A stretch of DNA of 64,000 nucleotides from Hyphomicrobiales bacterium (GTDB taxonomy: Bacteria > Pseudomonadota > Alphaproteobacteria > Rhizobiales > Xanthobacteraceae), in the NCBI GenBank assembly GCA_017305665.1, contig JAFKKH010000031.1, positions 1-64,000 of the forward strand. The letters are read 5' to 3'. Below are positions 44,285 to 53,947 of the stretch, piece after piece; within the stretch, counting starts at the first letter, position 1; each line of letters opens with the position of its first letter. The notes below the pieces were generated by a model. That model had not been told where the DNA came from. It did no database searches and saw only the letters and a program-made list of their open reading frames with translations. The position numbers and the translations under genes were made by a program.

Positions 44285-45535
44285 TCATTCTTCAGGCGCA
44301 TGCTCGATCGGGTCGAAACGATCGGCTTCGAGACCCAACAGATTCCAGGATTGCAGCATGTGCGGCGGCAGCGGCGCGGTAACATCGATGACGCCGCCGC
44401 GCGGATGCGGGATCACGATGCGGCGGGCCAGCAGATGAAGCCGTTTTTGCAGGCCTCCCGGCAACTGCCAGTTCTCCTTATTGAAATACTTGGGATCGCC
44501 GATGATGGCGTGATTGATATGCGCCATATGCGCGCGGAGTTGGTGGGTGCGCCCAGTGACAGGCTTCAGCGAGACCCAGGCAAGTTTCTGCGCCGATGTT
44601 TCCACCACCGCGTAATACGTTACGGCATGGCTGGCGCCTTCGTCGCCATGCGCGGCGACCCGCATGATCGAATCTTCCTCGTTCTCTTCCTTGGCCAGAT
44701 AGGTCGAGATACGCCCCTGTTTCGGCTTCGGCACGCCCGCAACCAGCGCCCAGTAAATCTTGCGCGCGGAACGATGCCGGAACGAGCCAGTCAAGGTCGA
44801 TGCGGCAAAGCGCGTCTTGGCGATCAGCAGGCAACCCGCCGTTTCGCGATCGAGCCGATGCACGAGGCGGGGCCGCTGGCCCTTGGCGTCGCGCATCACT
44901 TCCAGCATGCCGTCCACGTGACGCGACAGGCCGGAGCCGCCTTGCACCGCAAGGCCTGCCGGCTTGTTGAGAACCATGACGTCGGCATCCTCGAACAGCA
45001 CCATCTTCTGCAGTTCGTCGCGGATCTTCGTCTCGGCATCGGACAGATGCGTCGCCGTCTTGGGCGTGTCGAGCTTGAGCGGCGGAATGCGGACGTTGTC
45101 ACCCTCGTTCAGACGATCCTTACTGTCGGCGCGCTTGCCGTTCACGCGCAACTCGCCTTTTCGCACGATGCGCTGGATGTGGGAGAACGACAGGCCGGGA
45201 AACCGTGCCTCGAGAAAGCGATCCACGCGCATGTTCGCTTCATCGGCGGTCACGACGACGGTCTGCACCTTCGTCGGTAACGGCACGTCCTTGGGCGCAC
45301 TGGCGTCGTCCCGAGGTGCACGCGGCTTACGCTCCTCGAAAGACGGCGCCGCCGCTCTTCGAGGCTCGGGGTAACGGCTTCTCTCCTTGAAGCCGCCTGA
45401 CTTATTGAGCGAACGTTCAGCGGGGCCGCGCTTGCTCAACGTCTTAACAGCAGATGGCTTGCCGCCTGACTTCGCACCACGCTTGGCCTCGCGCACGGAT
45501 TTCTTCTCGAGGGGTTTCCGGAAACGGCGGCTCAT
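44285..45535 (-). CDS. rluC: RluA-family 23S rRNA pseudouridine synthase
   Basis: 416 residues. A basic, disordered N-terminus of about 90 residues precedes an S4 domain (RVDRFLEARFPGLSFSHIQR), then the catalytic motif RLVHRLDRETAGCLLIAKT with the aspartate that attacks uridine. Length and S4 domain favour RluC (U955, U2504, U2580) over RluA; this is inference, with RluD a weaker option. Its start overlaps the rarA stop (ATGA), so the two are co-translated. Confidence 0.88.
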   Translation of the reverse strand: MSRRFRKPLEKKSVREAKRGAKSGGKPSAVKTLSKRGPAERSLNKSGGFKERSRYPEPRRAAAPSFEERKPRAPRDDASAPKDVPLPTKVQTVVVTADEANMRVDRFLEARFPGLSFSHIQRIVRKGELRVNGKRADSKDRLNEGDNVRIPPLKLDTPKTATHLSDAETKIRDELQKMVLFEDADVMVLNKPAGLAVQGGSGLSRHVDGMLEVMRDAKGQRPRLVHRLDRETAGCLLIAKTRFAASTLTGSFRHRSARKIYWALVAGVPKPKQGRISTYLAKEENEEDSIMRVAAHGDEGASHAVTYYAVVETSAQKLAWVSLKPVTGRTHQLRAHMAHINHAIIGDPKYFNKENWQLPGGLQKRLHLLARRIVIPHPRGGVIDVTAPLPPHMLQSWNLLGLEADRFDPIEHAPEE

Positions 45536-46863
45536 GATGATTTGTCTCGTCGCAATTTGGCCCAGTAGTCGAGCCGTTTCCTGATTTCGCGCTCGAAGCC
45601 GCGATCGGGCGGATTGTAGAACGTCTGCCGGCCCAGCGCTTCCGGAAAGTAATCCTGCCCTGAAAAGCCCTCGGCCGTATCGTGATCGTACTGATAGCCC
45701 TCGCCGTAACCTTCCGCCTGCATCAGTTTGGTCGGCGAGTTCAGGATATGCTTCGGCGGCAGCAGCGAGCCGCCTTCCTTCGCAACCCGCTTTGCTGCAC
45801 CGAATGCCTTGTAGGCGGCATTGGATTTCGGCGCAGTCGCGACATAGATCACGGCTTGCGCGATCGCAAGTTCACCCTCCGGCGAACCGAGGAAGTCATA
45901 GGCGTCCTTGGCAGCGTTGGCGACGACCAGCGCCTGCGGATCGGCAAGGCCGATATCCTCCACCGCCATGCGCACCACGCGCCGCGCGAGGAACAGCGGA
46001 TCCTCGCCGGCATCCAGCATCCGCGCCAGATAATACAAGGAGGCATCGGGATCGGAGCCGCGCACCGCCTTGTGCAGGGCCGAGATCAGATTGTAGTGGC
46101 CATCGGCAGACTTGTCGTAGATCGGCGCGCGGCGCTGCAGTACGCCCTGCAACTGCTCGGCATTGAAGACCTCGCCTTCTCGCGCCGAGCGCCAGACTTC
46201 CTCGACGAGCGTCAGCGCCGCGCGACCGTCGCCATCGGCCATGCGCACCAGTGCGGCCCTCGCCTCGGCATCGAGCGGTAGCGGCTTGCCCTCGACCTGC
46301 TCGGCATGGGCAAACAGCTTTTCGATCGCCGCCGCATCGAGCGAATGAAACACCAGCACGCGCGCGCGTGAGAGCAGCGCCGCGTTGAGCTCGAACGATG
46401 GGTTTTCGGTTGTCGCGCCGACGAGCACGACGGTGCCGTCCTCCATGACCGGGAGAAACGAATCCTGCTGCGCCTTGTTGAAGCGATGCACCTCGTCGAC
46501 GAACAGCAGCGTCCCCGTTCCCATTTCACGGCGGGCCCGCGCGGCATCGAACGCCTTCTTCAGATCGGCCACACCGGAGAACACCGCCGAGAGTTGCTCG
46601 AAGTGCAATTCGGTCGCATCGGCCAACAATCGCGCGACGGTGGTTTTGCCCGTGCCGGGCGGCCCCCAGAACACCAGCGACCCCAGCGTCCGCGTCTCCA
46701 GCATCCGCGTCAGTGCACCGTCCGGCCCGAGGATGTGGTCCTGCCCGACCACGTCGGACAGCGTCTGCGGTCTCAGACGGTCCGGCAGCGGACGCGGCGC
46801 ATCGTTCTCCAGGCCCGCGGCGGCGAACAGGCTGGCTGCGTCACGCTGGCGCTTGGCGCTCAT
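45532..46863 (-). CDS. rarA: Replication-associated recombination AAA+ ATPase
   Basis: 443 residues. RPQTLSDVVGQDHILGPDG, Walker A GPPGTGKTT (67-75), Walker B LLFVDEVHRFN, sensor region VLVGATTENPSF, and the C-terminal SDPDASLYYLARMLDAGEDPLFLARR and LPPKHILNSPTKLM are hallmarks of RarA/MgsA, the bacterial Mgs1/WRNIP1 relative at stalled replication forks. Overlaps the stop of the Deg protease upstream and the start of the pseudouridine synthase downstream, each by four bases. Confidence 0.96.
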   Translation of the reverse strand: MSAKRQRDAASLFAAAGLENDAPRPLPDRLRPQTLSDVVGQDHILGPDGALTRMLETRTLGSLVFWGPPGTGKTTVARLLADATELHFEQLSAVFSGVADLKKAFDAARARREMGTGTLLFVDEVHRFNKAQQDSFLPVMEDGTVVLVGATTENPSFELNAALLSRARVLVFHSLDAAAIEKLFAHAEQVEGKPLPLDAEARAALVRMADGDGRAALTLVEEVWRSAREGEVFNAEQLQGVLQRRAPIYDKSADGHYNLISALHKAVRGSDPDASLYYLARMLDAGEDPLFLARRVVRMAVEDIGLADPQALVVANAAKDAYDFLGSPEGELAIAQAVIYVATAPKSNAAYKAFGAAKRVAKEGGSLLPPKHILNSPTKLMQAEGYGEGYQYDHDTAEGFSGQDYFPEALGRQTFYNPPDRGFEREIRKRLDYWAKLRRDKSS

Positions 46864-48263
46864 CCGCCGAGCGTGACCTGGATCTGCTGGCCGTTACGCA
46901 CCAGCGTGATACGCCAGAGCCGCCGGGATTCGGTGACGGCTTGCTCGAGGTCGGCCGTCTTGCCGATCTTCTTGTTGTTGACCGACAGGATGATGTCACC
47001 CTTCTTGAATCCGACATTGGCGGCCATGCCGTCATCCGCAAGTGCTGTGACCACGACGCCCTCGACGCTGGAATCGAGATGCAGTTCGTCGGCGAGCGCC
47101 GGCGAAATGTTTGCGACCTTCGCGCCCTGGAACGGTGAGCGCGCGGTGATCACGATTTCGTCGCGACCGGTGTCCGGTGCGGTTTCCAGCGGCACCGTAA
47201 GCTTGATCAGCTTGCCGTTGCGCTGAACCTCCAGTTGCGACGTGCCGCCGAGCGGACGGGTGGCAAAACGATAGTCGAATGCGTTGGGATCCTCGACCGG
47301 TTGTCCGTCGATCGACACAATCAGGTCCGACAGCTTGAGGCCCGCCCGCGCCGCCGGACTTCCCGCGGTAACGCTTGCAACCAGCGCGCCGGTCGGCGCC
47401 TTGAGGCCGATGGTCTCGGCAATATCGGGCGTCACAGCCTGTAGCCGCGCGCCGAGCCAGGGCCGCTTCACGGCCTTGCCGCCGTTCCTGGCCGACGCCA
47501 CCACAACGCGCACCATATTGGCCGGAATGGCAAAGCCAATGCCCTGCGAGCCGCCGGAACGCGAGAAGATCGCGGTGTTGATACCGGCGAGACGGCCGGT
47601 CATGTCGACCAGCGCGCCGCCGGAGTTGCCGGGATTGATCGCCGCATCGGTCTGGATGAAGAACTGATAGTCGGAGATGCCGACCTGGGTTCGTGCCAGC
47701 GCCGAGATGATGCCGTGCGTTACCGTCTGGCCGACGCCGAACGGGTTGCCAATGGCGATCACCACGTCACCGACCTGCAACTCGTCCGAGTTGCTGAAAT
47801 CCAGCGTCGGAAATTTCTCGTGCACGCCCTTGAGCCGCAGTACGGCAAGATCGGTGCGGCTGTCCTTCAGCACGATCTCCGCCTCGAACTCGCGCTTGTC
47901 CGCGAGCGCGACCTTCACCTGATCGGCTCCCTCGATCACGTGATTGTTAGTTACCACCAGTCCGGATGGATCGACCATCACGCCAGAGCCAAGCGAGCGC
48001 TGCATCTGCTCCGGCTGCTGCCCGGGCATACCGAAGAAGCGACGAAAGATTGGATCATCGAGCAGTGGATTGCGGTTCTGCACCACCTTGGCCGCGTAGA
48101 CGTTGACGACCGCCGGTGCGACCCGCTGCACGATCGGAGCATAGGACAGCCGGATATCGGCCTGCGACGCCGGAACACGCCGCTCCTGGGCGGTTGCCGG
48201 ATTGAGGGTGGATACGGTAACGGCGCACAGAGTTGCCGCAAGGAAAGCGCTGATTCGGAACAT
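46860..48263 (-). CDS. degP: Do/Deg-family periplasmic serine protease
   Basis: 467 residues from ATG 48263 (MFRISAFLAATLCAV), with signal peptide ending PATAQE. Catalytic triad His108 (NNHVIEGA), Asp138 (DSRTDLAVLRL), Ser214 (PGNSGGAL). Two PDZ domains follow (KLSDLIVSIDGQPVEDPNAF and GFKKGDIILSVNNKKIGK). It is a periplasmic protease/chaperone, by length closer to the short DegQ-like type common in rhizobia (DegP-like Q linker absent); the subtype is not certain. It leads a tight operon with rarA and rluC. Confidence 0.94.
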   Translation of the reverse strand: MFRISAFLAATLCAVTVSTLNPATAQERRVPASQADIRLSYAPIVQRVAPAVVNVYAAKVVQNRNPLLDDPIFRRFFGMPGQQPEQMQRSLGSGVMVDPSGLVVTNNHVIEGADQVKVALADKREFEAEIVLKDSRTDLAVLRLKGVHEKFPTLDFSNSDELQVGDVVIAIGNPFGVGQTVTHGIISALARTQVGISDYQFFIQTDAAINPGNSGGALVDMTGRLAGINTAIFSRSGGSQGIGFAIPANMVRVVVASARNGGKAVKRPWLGARLQAVTPDIAETIGLKAPTGALVASVTAGSPAARAGLKLSDLIVSIDGQPVEDPNAFDYRFATRPLGGTSQLEVQRNGKLIKLTVPLETAPDTGRDEIVITARSPFQGAKVANISPALADELHLDSSVEGVVVTALADDGMAANVGFKKGDIILSVNNKKIGKTADLEQAVTESRRLWRITLVRNGQQIQVTLGG

Positions 48264-48382
48264 CGAGCCCTCTTGAAAAACTGCCGGAATATAGGCGCTC
48301 CGGAATGCCAATAGAAGCTAGCTTTGGCCTATTTCGGGCAATGAAGCGATGTGGCTGCGGATCACCCGATAACACACTCCGG

Positions 48383-48781
48383 CTACCCGGCCGGGGCAGC
48401 CTTGGCTGTTCCGGCTTTCGATACGCCTCGTCTGAGGGGACGTTTCACACTTGCCTGGCGCGCACGATAATCCTCGCCCCAACGCTTCAGGACATCGATG
48501 ACAGGCCGGAGACGCTCGCCGGTATCCGATAGCTTGTATTCCACACGCGGCGGCACCTCCGCATAGACCTTGCGAACGATCAGATCATCGCCTTCGAGCG
48601 CGCGAAGCTGCTTGGTCAGCATACGCTGGGTAATGCCCGGCATGCGCCGGCGCAACTCGCCGAAACGCTGCGTCCCCTCCTGCAGATGATAGAGGATCAC
48701 GCCCTTCCACTTGCCGTCGATCAGATCGAGCGTGACCTCGACCGGACAGCCAGGACCACACCCAAAATCCTTGCGTTTCAT
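48383..48781 (-). CDS. HxlR-family transcriptional regulator
   Basis: 132 residues. The HxlR core begins GPGCPVEVTLDLIDGKWKGVILYHL, then RFGELRRRMPGITQRMLTKQLRAL and VYAEVPPRVEYKLSDTGE. It has two Cys near the start (GCGPGCPV), which in QorR/YodB relatives sense thiol stress or quinones. It is divergent from a zinc-less MDR quinone-reductase-like gene and is probably its repressor. The 117-base gap includes a direct repeat (TTAGT-N6-TTAGT at about 48794-48809) near the regulator start. Confidence 0.9.
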   Translation of the reverse strand: MKRKDFGCGPGCPVEVTLDLIDGKWKGVILYHLQEGTQRFGELRRRMPGITQRMLTKQLRALEGDDLIVRKVYAEVPPRVEYKLSDTGERLRPVIDVLKRWGEDYRARQASVKRPLRRGVSKAGTAKAAPAG

Positions 48782-48898
48782 GCGGGTAATTCCATTAGTA
48801 TCATTTTAGTGTGTATATCCCTCATTGCACCGTACTTGCAAATATGCCGCTACGGGCGCAGGTAACCGCAGTCGTTGCACAAGAGGAGAACCGGCCAG

Positions 48899-49912
48899 AT
48901 GAAAGCCGTCGGATACCGACAATCGCTGCCCATCGACGACGCCAACGCGCTGATCGATTTCGATGCGACGAAGCCCGAACCAAAGGGCCGCGATATCAGC
49001 GTCGCCGTGAAGGCGATCTCGGTCAACCCCGTGGACACCAAGGTGCGCAAGCGCGCCGCGCCACCGGCCGGCGAGATCAAGATCCTCGGCTATGACGCTG
49101 CCGGCGTGGTCGATGCCGTGGGGCCGGACGTGACGCTCTTCAAGCCCGGTGACGAGGTTTATTACGCAGGCTCGATCCAGCGCCAGGGCACCAATGCCGA
49201 GTATCATCTCGTCGATGAGCGCATCGTCGGCCGCAAACCGAAAATCCTGTCGTTTGCGCAAGCCGCCGCGTTGCCACTGACGACAATCACCGCGTGGGAA
49301 CTGCTGTTCGACCGGCTCGGCGTACCTCCCGGCAAGAGCTTCTATCCGCGATCGCTGCTGATCGTCGGCGGCGCCGGTGGCGTCGGCTCGATCCTGATTC
49401 AGATCGCCCGTCGCCTGACGGCGCTCTCCGTGATAGCCACGGCATCGCGGCCGGAATCGCAAGCGTGGTGCCGGAATCTCGGCGCCCATGCCGTAATCGA
49501 TCACAGCAAGCCGATGAAGGAGCAGATCGACGCACTGAAGCTGCCGCCGGTATCACTGATCGCGAGCCTGACCCAGACCGATCAGCACATGAAGGCGCTC
49601 GCTGATGTCATCGCGCCGCAGGGCCGCTTCGGATTGATCGATGACCCGCCGGGCTTCGATGTCAGCCTGTTCAAGGGCAAGGCCGTTTCGATCCATTGGG
49701 AGTCGATGTTCACGCGCTCCTCATTCAAGACGCCGGACATGATCATGCAGCACCATCTCCTCGACGACGTGGCTGACCTCGTCGACAACGGCGTGATCCG
49801 CACGACACTCGACCAGACCTTCGGCACGATCAACGCCGCCAACCTGAAGCGCGCGCATGCGCTGATCGAGTCCGGCAAGTCGCGCGGCAAGATCGTGCTG
49901 GAGGGCTGGTAA
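48899..49912 (+). CDS. MDR-family quinone reductase-like oxidoreductase
   Basis: 337 residues from ATG 48899 with AAGAGGAG upstream. Begins MKAVGYRQSLPIDDANALID; ISVNPVDTKVRKR and KILGYDAAGVVDAVG are typical of zinc-independent MDR oxidoreductases of the ZADH/YogA type. NAD(P)H motif VGGAGGVGSILIQIA at about 158-172. It reduces quinones or enones, which fits control by the divergent HxlR repressor as in qorA/qorR pairs. The stop is followed by a long hairpin without a T tract. Confidence 0.9.
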   Translation: MKAVGYRQSLPIDDANALIDFDATKPEPKGRDISVAVKAISVNPVDTKVRKRAAPPAGEIKILGYDAAGVVDAVGPDVTLFKPGDEVYYAGSIQRQGTNAEYHLVDERIVGRKPKILSFAQAAALPLTTITAWELLFDRLGVPPGKSFYPRSLLIVGGAGGVGSILIQIARRLTALSVIATASRPESQAWCRNLGAHAVIDHSKPMKEQIDALKLPPVSLIASLTQTDQHMKALADVIAPQGRFGLIDDPPGFDVSLFKGKAVSIHWESMFTRSSFKTPDMIMQHHLLDDVADLVDNGVIRTTLDQTFGTINAANLKRAHALIESGKSRGKIVLEGW

Positions 49913-49931
49913 TCTAGATCAATGGCCGTGG

Positions 49932-49960
49932 CGGCAGGCGATGGCTTCAGCCGCCTGCCG
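49932..49960. other. Hairpin downstream of MDR gene
   Basis: CGGCAGGC / GCCTGCCG with a three-base bulge and an inner GGC-TTCA-GCC stem, 20 bases after the stop. No T tract, so perhaps an mRNA-stabilising or factor-dependent end. Confidence 0.5.
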
Positions 49961-49974
49961 TACCCAGTTGCGTA

Positions 49975-50108
49975 TCAGGCGATGATTGGAACCAGGCCAC
50001 CTTCGGCCCGCAGGGTAGCGCCATTGGTCGCGGACGACTGCTTCGATGCTCGCCTTGAACCTGCCGTACGATTTCCCCGCCTTTTGAAATGCCATCGGCT
50101 GTCTTATC
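49975..50108 (-). pseudogene. Decayed C-terminal remnant of an SDR gene
   Basis: On the minus strand three fragments in three frames reassemble the usual end of a short-chain dehydrogenase: ADGISKGGEIVR (about 50099-50064), FKAS (about 50059-50048) and SSATNGATLRAEGGLVPIIA with a stop at 49975. The last piece closely matches the SSATNGATLRVDGG terminus of many SDRs. At least two frameshifts separate the pieces, and the rest of the gene is absent, with the LuxR-type gene in its place. Confidence 0.55.
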
Positions 50109-50116
50109 GCGACGCG

Positions 50117-51208
50117 CTATTGCTCGGATAGCAGCGCGGCGAGCAGTGCCGTCAATTCGGACTGTCTTCGGACGCCCGTTTTCGAAAAGATCGACCTCAA
50201 ATGCTTCCGCATCGTTTCAGGCGAGACGCAGAGTCTCTTTGCCTCGGTCTTCAGGTCGCTTCCTGAACTTAACGCGATGGCGAGCCGCGCCTCTGCCTGC
50301 GTCAGGTCGAACCCTGTTTGAAGCGTTCTCGCTGTCGGAAGCATCCGCTGTTCGGGATCGACGATCACGACCAAGGCATGAAACGAGGACAGTGCCGATT
50401 CAGAGAGGCCAGGGCAGCGGATTGCGTGAACAAGAAGCGGCAGCCCCTCCCGTCTTGGAAAAATCATCGATGGCGACGAGGATATGCTCTGCAGCCAAAG
50501 CAGGTTTTTGATCGCTGCATTCAATTCGGCGGTCGCCGCCTGGCTTCGCGACGACAGCCGCCTGTGACTGATGAACACATCGTCTCCCAGCAGCGCCTCG
50601 GCGGCCTGATTGACCCGTACCACTTCGCCACGCCGATCGAGCAGGAACGCCGCCTTGTGCGCGATGTCGAAGGCAGCAAGAGCTCCCTCTCCGCGCGCGA
50701 ATGCAAGCGCACTGGCCGTCTCGGCAATGCTGTCCAGGCTCCGCGCCAGTTGTGCGAGCGAGCGCAGTTCCGATCGACTAAAATCACCCTGCTCGGCGGT
50801 CCGCTGGATCGAGAGGCACCATACGTTCTCGCCATTTCCGACCCGAACGCCGGCAAAGTCATAAAGCCCGCAACGCGTGATGAAATCCTGGAAGTATGGA
50901 TGATGGCGTTTATGCTCCCGCGACGTGAAATCGAGATCGGTCACCACACCTCGTTCGAGCATTGTGGGCAAGCCACGATGTCGCTCATCCCGCTCGATCC
51001 AGCCATCGCGAATGTAAACCTCGAAGGATTCCGCCATCGACTCACAGACGGGAATGTAAGGGAGCGCGCCCTTGTTCGGAAACATCAGCGCGCCGAGCGA
51101 ACCCGTTTCGGCGCTGGCTAATTCCATCGCGGAATTCCAGCGGGTGGAATCGAGCACTGCGGCGGCAAAGGCTTCCGTTATTCTTGCGATATCAAAATCG
51201 AACTTCAT
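50117..51208 (-). CDS. LuxR-type HTH regulator with sensor-like N-terminus
   Basis: 363 residues. The N-terminal 270 residues are not a typical AHL-binding domain but contain PAS/GAF-like patterns (DIAHKAAFLLDRRGEVVRVNQAAEALLGDD). The C-terminus is a LuxR helix-turn-helix (QAEARLAIALSSG, KRLCVSPETMRKHLRSIFSKTGVRRQSEL). Such regulators in rhizobia often respond to small molecules of unknown kind. It is divergent from the Omp-like gene 225 bases away, and may regulate it. Confidence 0.87.
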   Translation of the reverse strand: MKFDFDIARITEAFAAAVLDSTRWNSAMELASAETGSLGALMFPNKGALPYIPVCESMAESFEVYIRDGWIERDERHRGLPTMLERGVVTDLDFTSREHKRHHPYFQDFITRCGLYDFAGVRVGNGENVWCLSIQRTAEQGDFSRSELRSLAQLARSLDSIAETASALAFARGEGALAAFDIAHKAAFLLDRRGEVVRVNQAAEALLGDDVFISHRRLSSRSQAATAELNAAIKNLLWLQSISSSPSMIFPRREGLPLLVHAIRCPGLSESALSSFHALVVIVDPEQRMLPTARTLQTGFDLTQAEARLAIALSSGSDLKTEAKRLCVSPETMRKHLRSIFSKTGVRRQSELTALLAALLSEQ

Positions 51209-51433
51209 CGGAATCTACGTCTGAATCTAAGTTGGCTGAAAAACCAGAAAATATGCGCAACGTGTATCGACGCATGTTACGCAATCGCCCCCTCCAGGGA
51301 ATGTGACATTTTAGCCACATGGCATGGTGCGCGTGGCCATATACCCCGTTTGGGGCGGGCTCTTTTTTCCACTCCCCGATCAAGTACCGCCCCATGGGGT
51401 CACCTTCGGTGATCCCGATTCGATTGGGATGAG
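51209..51433. promoter_or_regulatory. Divergent gap before outer-membrane gene
   Basis: 225 AT-richer bases between the LuxR-type gene and the Omp-like gene. It should hold both promoters; no operator could be defined. Confidence 0.4.
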
Positions 51434-52165
51434 ATGAAAAAGCTGATTGGAATAGCGGTTGCAGCCACCCTCGGTGTCGCATCCGCAAATGCTGCGGATC
51501 TCGCTTCGCGGCCTTATACGAAGGCTCCAGCAGACGTCGCCACGGTCCACGATTGGAGTGGGTTTTATGTCGGCGCGCACGTCGGCTATGGCTGGGCTCA
51601 CGACGACGTCACAGCCTATATCCGTACGACCGGCGCGCTCTTTACGACCTTCGATTTTAATCAATCCGGAATTCTTGGCGGCGCACAACTCGGCTACAAT
51701 TTGCAGGTCGCGCCGAACTGGTTGCTGGGAATCGAGGGCGATTTTTCAGGTGCTGATATCGCTGGAACGATAGACGTTTCCAGAGCACCAGGCGTTGCCC
51801 GTCTGGATGGAAAGCTCAATCAGTTCGCGACCATTCGCGCTCGCGTTGGCTACACGATTAACAACTGGCTCCTTTACGGGACCGGCGGCTTCGCCTGGGG
51901 GCACGTCAAAGCGCGCAACGAGCAGGTTCAATGTTTCGTCGTGACATGCACGCTGGGCGCGACAGACTTGATCTCGCAGGACCGCACAGGATGGACGGCT
52001 GGCGTCGGCGTCGAGTATGCGCTCACGCGAAACTGGAGCGTAAAGCTCGAATATATCCACGTCGATTTCGGCACCTATCGCACCACACTCAGTGCGGTAA
52101 ATCGGTTTGATGACGACACGCTGTTGATGGACGCGGTTCGAATTGGAGCCAACTACCGCTTTTGA
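51434..52165 (+). CDS. Omp25/Omp31-like outer-membrane beta-barrel protein
   Basis: 243 residues. Signal peptide MKKLIGIAVAATLGVASANA ends before ADLASRPYTKAP. The mature start VHDWSGFYVGAHVGYGWA is the common first strand of the Omp25/Omp31 rhizobial family, followed by eight alternating beta strands ending in VRIGANYRF with C-terminal Phe. Such porin-like proteins are abundant in the outer membrane. It converges on the ribosomal operon terminator. Confidence 0.93.
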   Translation: MKKLIGIAVAATLGVASANAADLASRPYTKAPADVATVHDWSGFYVGAHVGYGWAHDDVTAYIRTTGALFTTFDFNQSGILGGAQLGYNLQVAPNWLLGIEGDFSGADIAGTIDVSRAPGVARLDGKLNQFATIRARVGYTINNWLLYGTGGFAWGHVKARNEQVQCFVVTCTLGATDLISQDRTGWTAGVGVEYALTRNWSVKLEYIHVDFGTYRTTLSAVNRFDDDTLLMDAVRIGANYRF

Positions 52166-52243
52166 TTCCTGAACGTCTACTTCAGGGGTTGCGCTGACAA
52201 GATCAACACGGCCTGACAATCCCGGCGACGCGAACCATCGCAC

Positions 52244-52277
52244 AAACAAAAAAAGGCGGTGCCTCAGGCACCGCCTT
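52244..52277 (-). terminator. Terminator of the ribosomal operon
   Basis: Minus strand: AAGGCGGTGCC / GGCACCGCCTT, an 11-base perfect stem with loop TGA, followed by a run of T. It lies 22 bases after the rplQ stop and is the end of the S10-spc-alpha transcript. Confidence 0.93.
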
Positions 52278-52298
52278 CAATGTCAGTATCGAAACGGA

Positions 52299-52715
52299 TC
52301 AAGCCGCTTCGGAAGCTTTTTCCTGCACCGGGCCGGAATCCTGACCCTTGGCATCGACGTCGCGATCGACGAACTCGATCACAGCCATCGGCGCGTTGTC
52401 GCCGTAACGGAAGCCGGCCTTGATGATGCGCGTGTAGCCGCCCTGACGATCCTTGTAGCGGGGCGCCAGCACATCGAACAGCTTCTTGACCTGATCGACG
52501 TCGCGCATCTCGCTGATCGCCTGACGGCGCTTGTCGAGGCCACCCTTCTTGCCGAGCGTAACCAGCTTCTCGACGATCGGGCGAAGCTCCTTCGCCTTCG
52601 GCAGCGTGGTGACGATCTGCTCGTGCTTGATAAGCGAGGCACACATGTTGGCGAACATCGCCTTGCGATGCTCCGCGGTGCGGTTGAGCTTGCGGTGAAC
52701 TTTTCCGTGACGCAT
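52299..52715 (-). CDS. rplQ: 50S ribosomal protein L17
   Basis: 138 residues. [20 protein letters not shown], then [26 protein letters not shown] and [20 protein letters not shown] are L17 hallmarks. The C-terminus has a slightly longer acidic-to-polar tail than in Escherichia. It is the last gene of the operon. Confidence 0.98.
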   Translation of the reverse strand: MRHGKVHRKLNRTAEHRKAMFANMCASLIKHEQIVTTLPKAKELRPIVEKLVTLGKKGGLDKRRQAISEMRDVDQVKKLFDVLAPRYKDRQGGYTRIIKAGFRYGDNAPMAVIEFVDRDVDAKGQDSGPVQEKASEAA

Positions 52716-52822
52716 TTTCTATCCTCAATCTCTGTCGCGACCGCGGGTCGGACACATTGTGCAGGTGGGCTTCCTGCGTTCGCCCTGCTCTTGTCCCCTT
52801 CCCTCCGGGAAGAGGTAAAAGC

Positions 52823-53854
52823 TCAGTAATGATCCTCGAAGCGCTTGGCGAGCTCGTCGATATTCTCCGGCGGCCAGCCCGGCACTTCCATACCGAGATG
52901 CAGACCCATCTGGGCCAGCACTTCCTTGATCTCGTTCAGCGACTTGCGGCCGAAGTTCGGGGTGCGCAGCATTTCCGCTTCCGACTTCTGCACGAGGTCG
53001 CCGATATAGACGATGTTGTCGTTCTTCAGGCAGTTGGCCGAACGCACCGACAGCTCGAGCTCGTCGACCTTCTTGAGGAACGCCGGGTTGAAGGCGAGAT
53101 CCGGAATGATCTCCTGAGCGACTTCCTTGCGCGGCTCTTCGAAGTTCACGAAGACGTTGAGCTGATCCTGCAGGATGCGCGCGGCATAGGCCACCGCGTC
53201 ATCCGGCGTGATCGCGCCGTTGGTCTCGATGGTCATGGTCAGCTTGTCGTAGTCGAGGATCTGACCCTCGCGGGTGTTCTCGACCTTGTAGGAGACCTTG
53301 CGGACCGGCGAGAACAGACTGTCGACCGGGATCAGCCCGATCGGCGCATCCTCAGGACGGTTGCGCTCGGCAGCGACATAACCCTTCCCGGTGTTGACGG
53401 TGAATTCCATGCGGATTTCGGCGCCGTCGTCGAGCGTGCAGAGCTGCAGCTCGGGATTGAGCACGGTGACGTCGCCGACGGTCTGGATGTCGCCGGCGGT
53501 GACGGTGCCCGGACCCTGCTTCTTCACGACCATGCGCTTCGGGCCTTCGCCCTGCATCTTGATCGAGATGTCCTTGATGTTCAGCACGATGTCGGTGACA
53601 TCCTCGCGAACGCCAGCGATCGAGGAGAACTCGTGCAGCACGCCGTCGATGTGCACCGACTGCACCGCCGCGCCTTGCAGCGAGGACAGCAGGATACGGC
53701 GCAGCGCGTTGCCGAGCGTCTGGCCGAAGCCGCGCTCGAGCGGCTCGGCGACCAGGGTCGCAAAGCGCGAAGGATCGCTGCCGGGAATGACCTGCAGCTT
53801 GTTCGGCCGAATGAGTTCTTGCCAGTTTTTCTGAATTGTCACTGTGTCACCCAT
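52823..53854 (-). CDS. rpoA: RNA polymerase alpha subunit
   Basis: 343 residues. Alpha N-terminal domain ([29 protein letters not shown]) for dimerisation and beta/beta' binding; linker; alpha-CTD ([37 protein letters not shown]) for UP element and activator contacts. Usual place between rpsK and rplQ; 107 bases separate it from rplQ. Confidence 0.99.
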   Translation of the reverse strand: MGDTVTIQKNWQELIRPNKLQVIPGSDPSRFATLVAEPLERGFGQTLGNALRRILLSSLQGAAVQSVHIDGVLHEFSSIAGVREDVTDIVLNIKDISIKMQGEGPKRMVVKKQGPGTVTAGDIQTVGDVTVLNPELQLCTLDDGAEIRMEFTVNTGKGYVAAERNRPEDAPIGLIPVDSLFSPVRKVSYKVENTREGQILDYDKLTMTIETNGAITPDDAVAYAARILQDQLNVFVNFEEPRKEVAQEIIPDLAFNPAFLKKVDELELSVRSANCLKNDNIVYIGDLVQKSEAEMLRTPNFGRKSLNEIKEVLAQMGLHLGMEVPGWPPENIDELAKRFEDHY

Positions 53855-53947
53855 GCCATCATAAACGTTGGCGTTGGAGTACGCGGCTCAGTCCGCGCGA
53901 CAAACATCTCGAAGCAACGCGGGCACAAGCGGCCCGCGGTCAAAGTA

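Noticed and set aside
50117-51208. Quorum-sensing LuxR/LuxI pair
   Set aside because: The N-terminus is not an AHL-binding domain, and there is no luxI-type synthase gene nearby.
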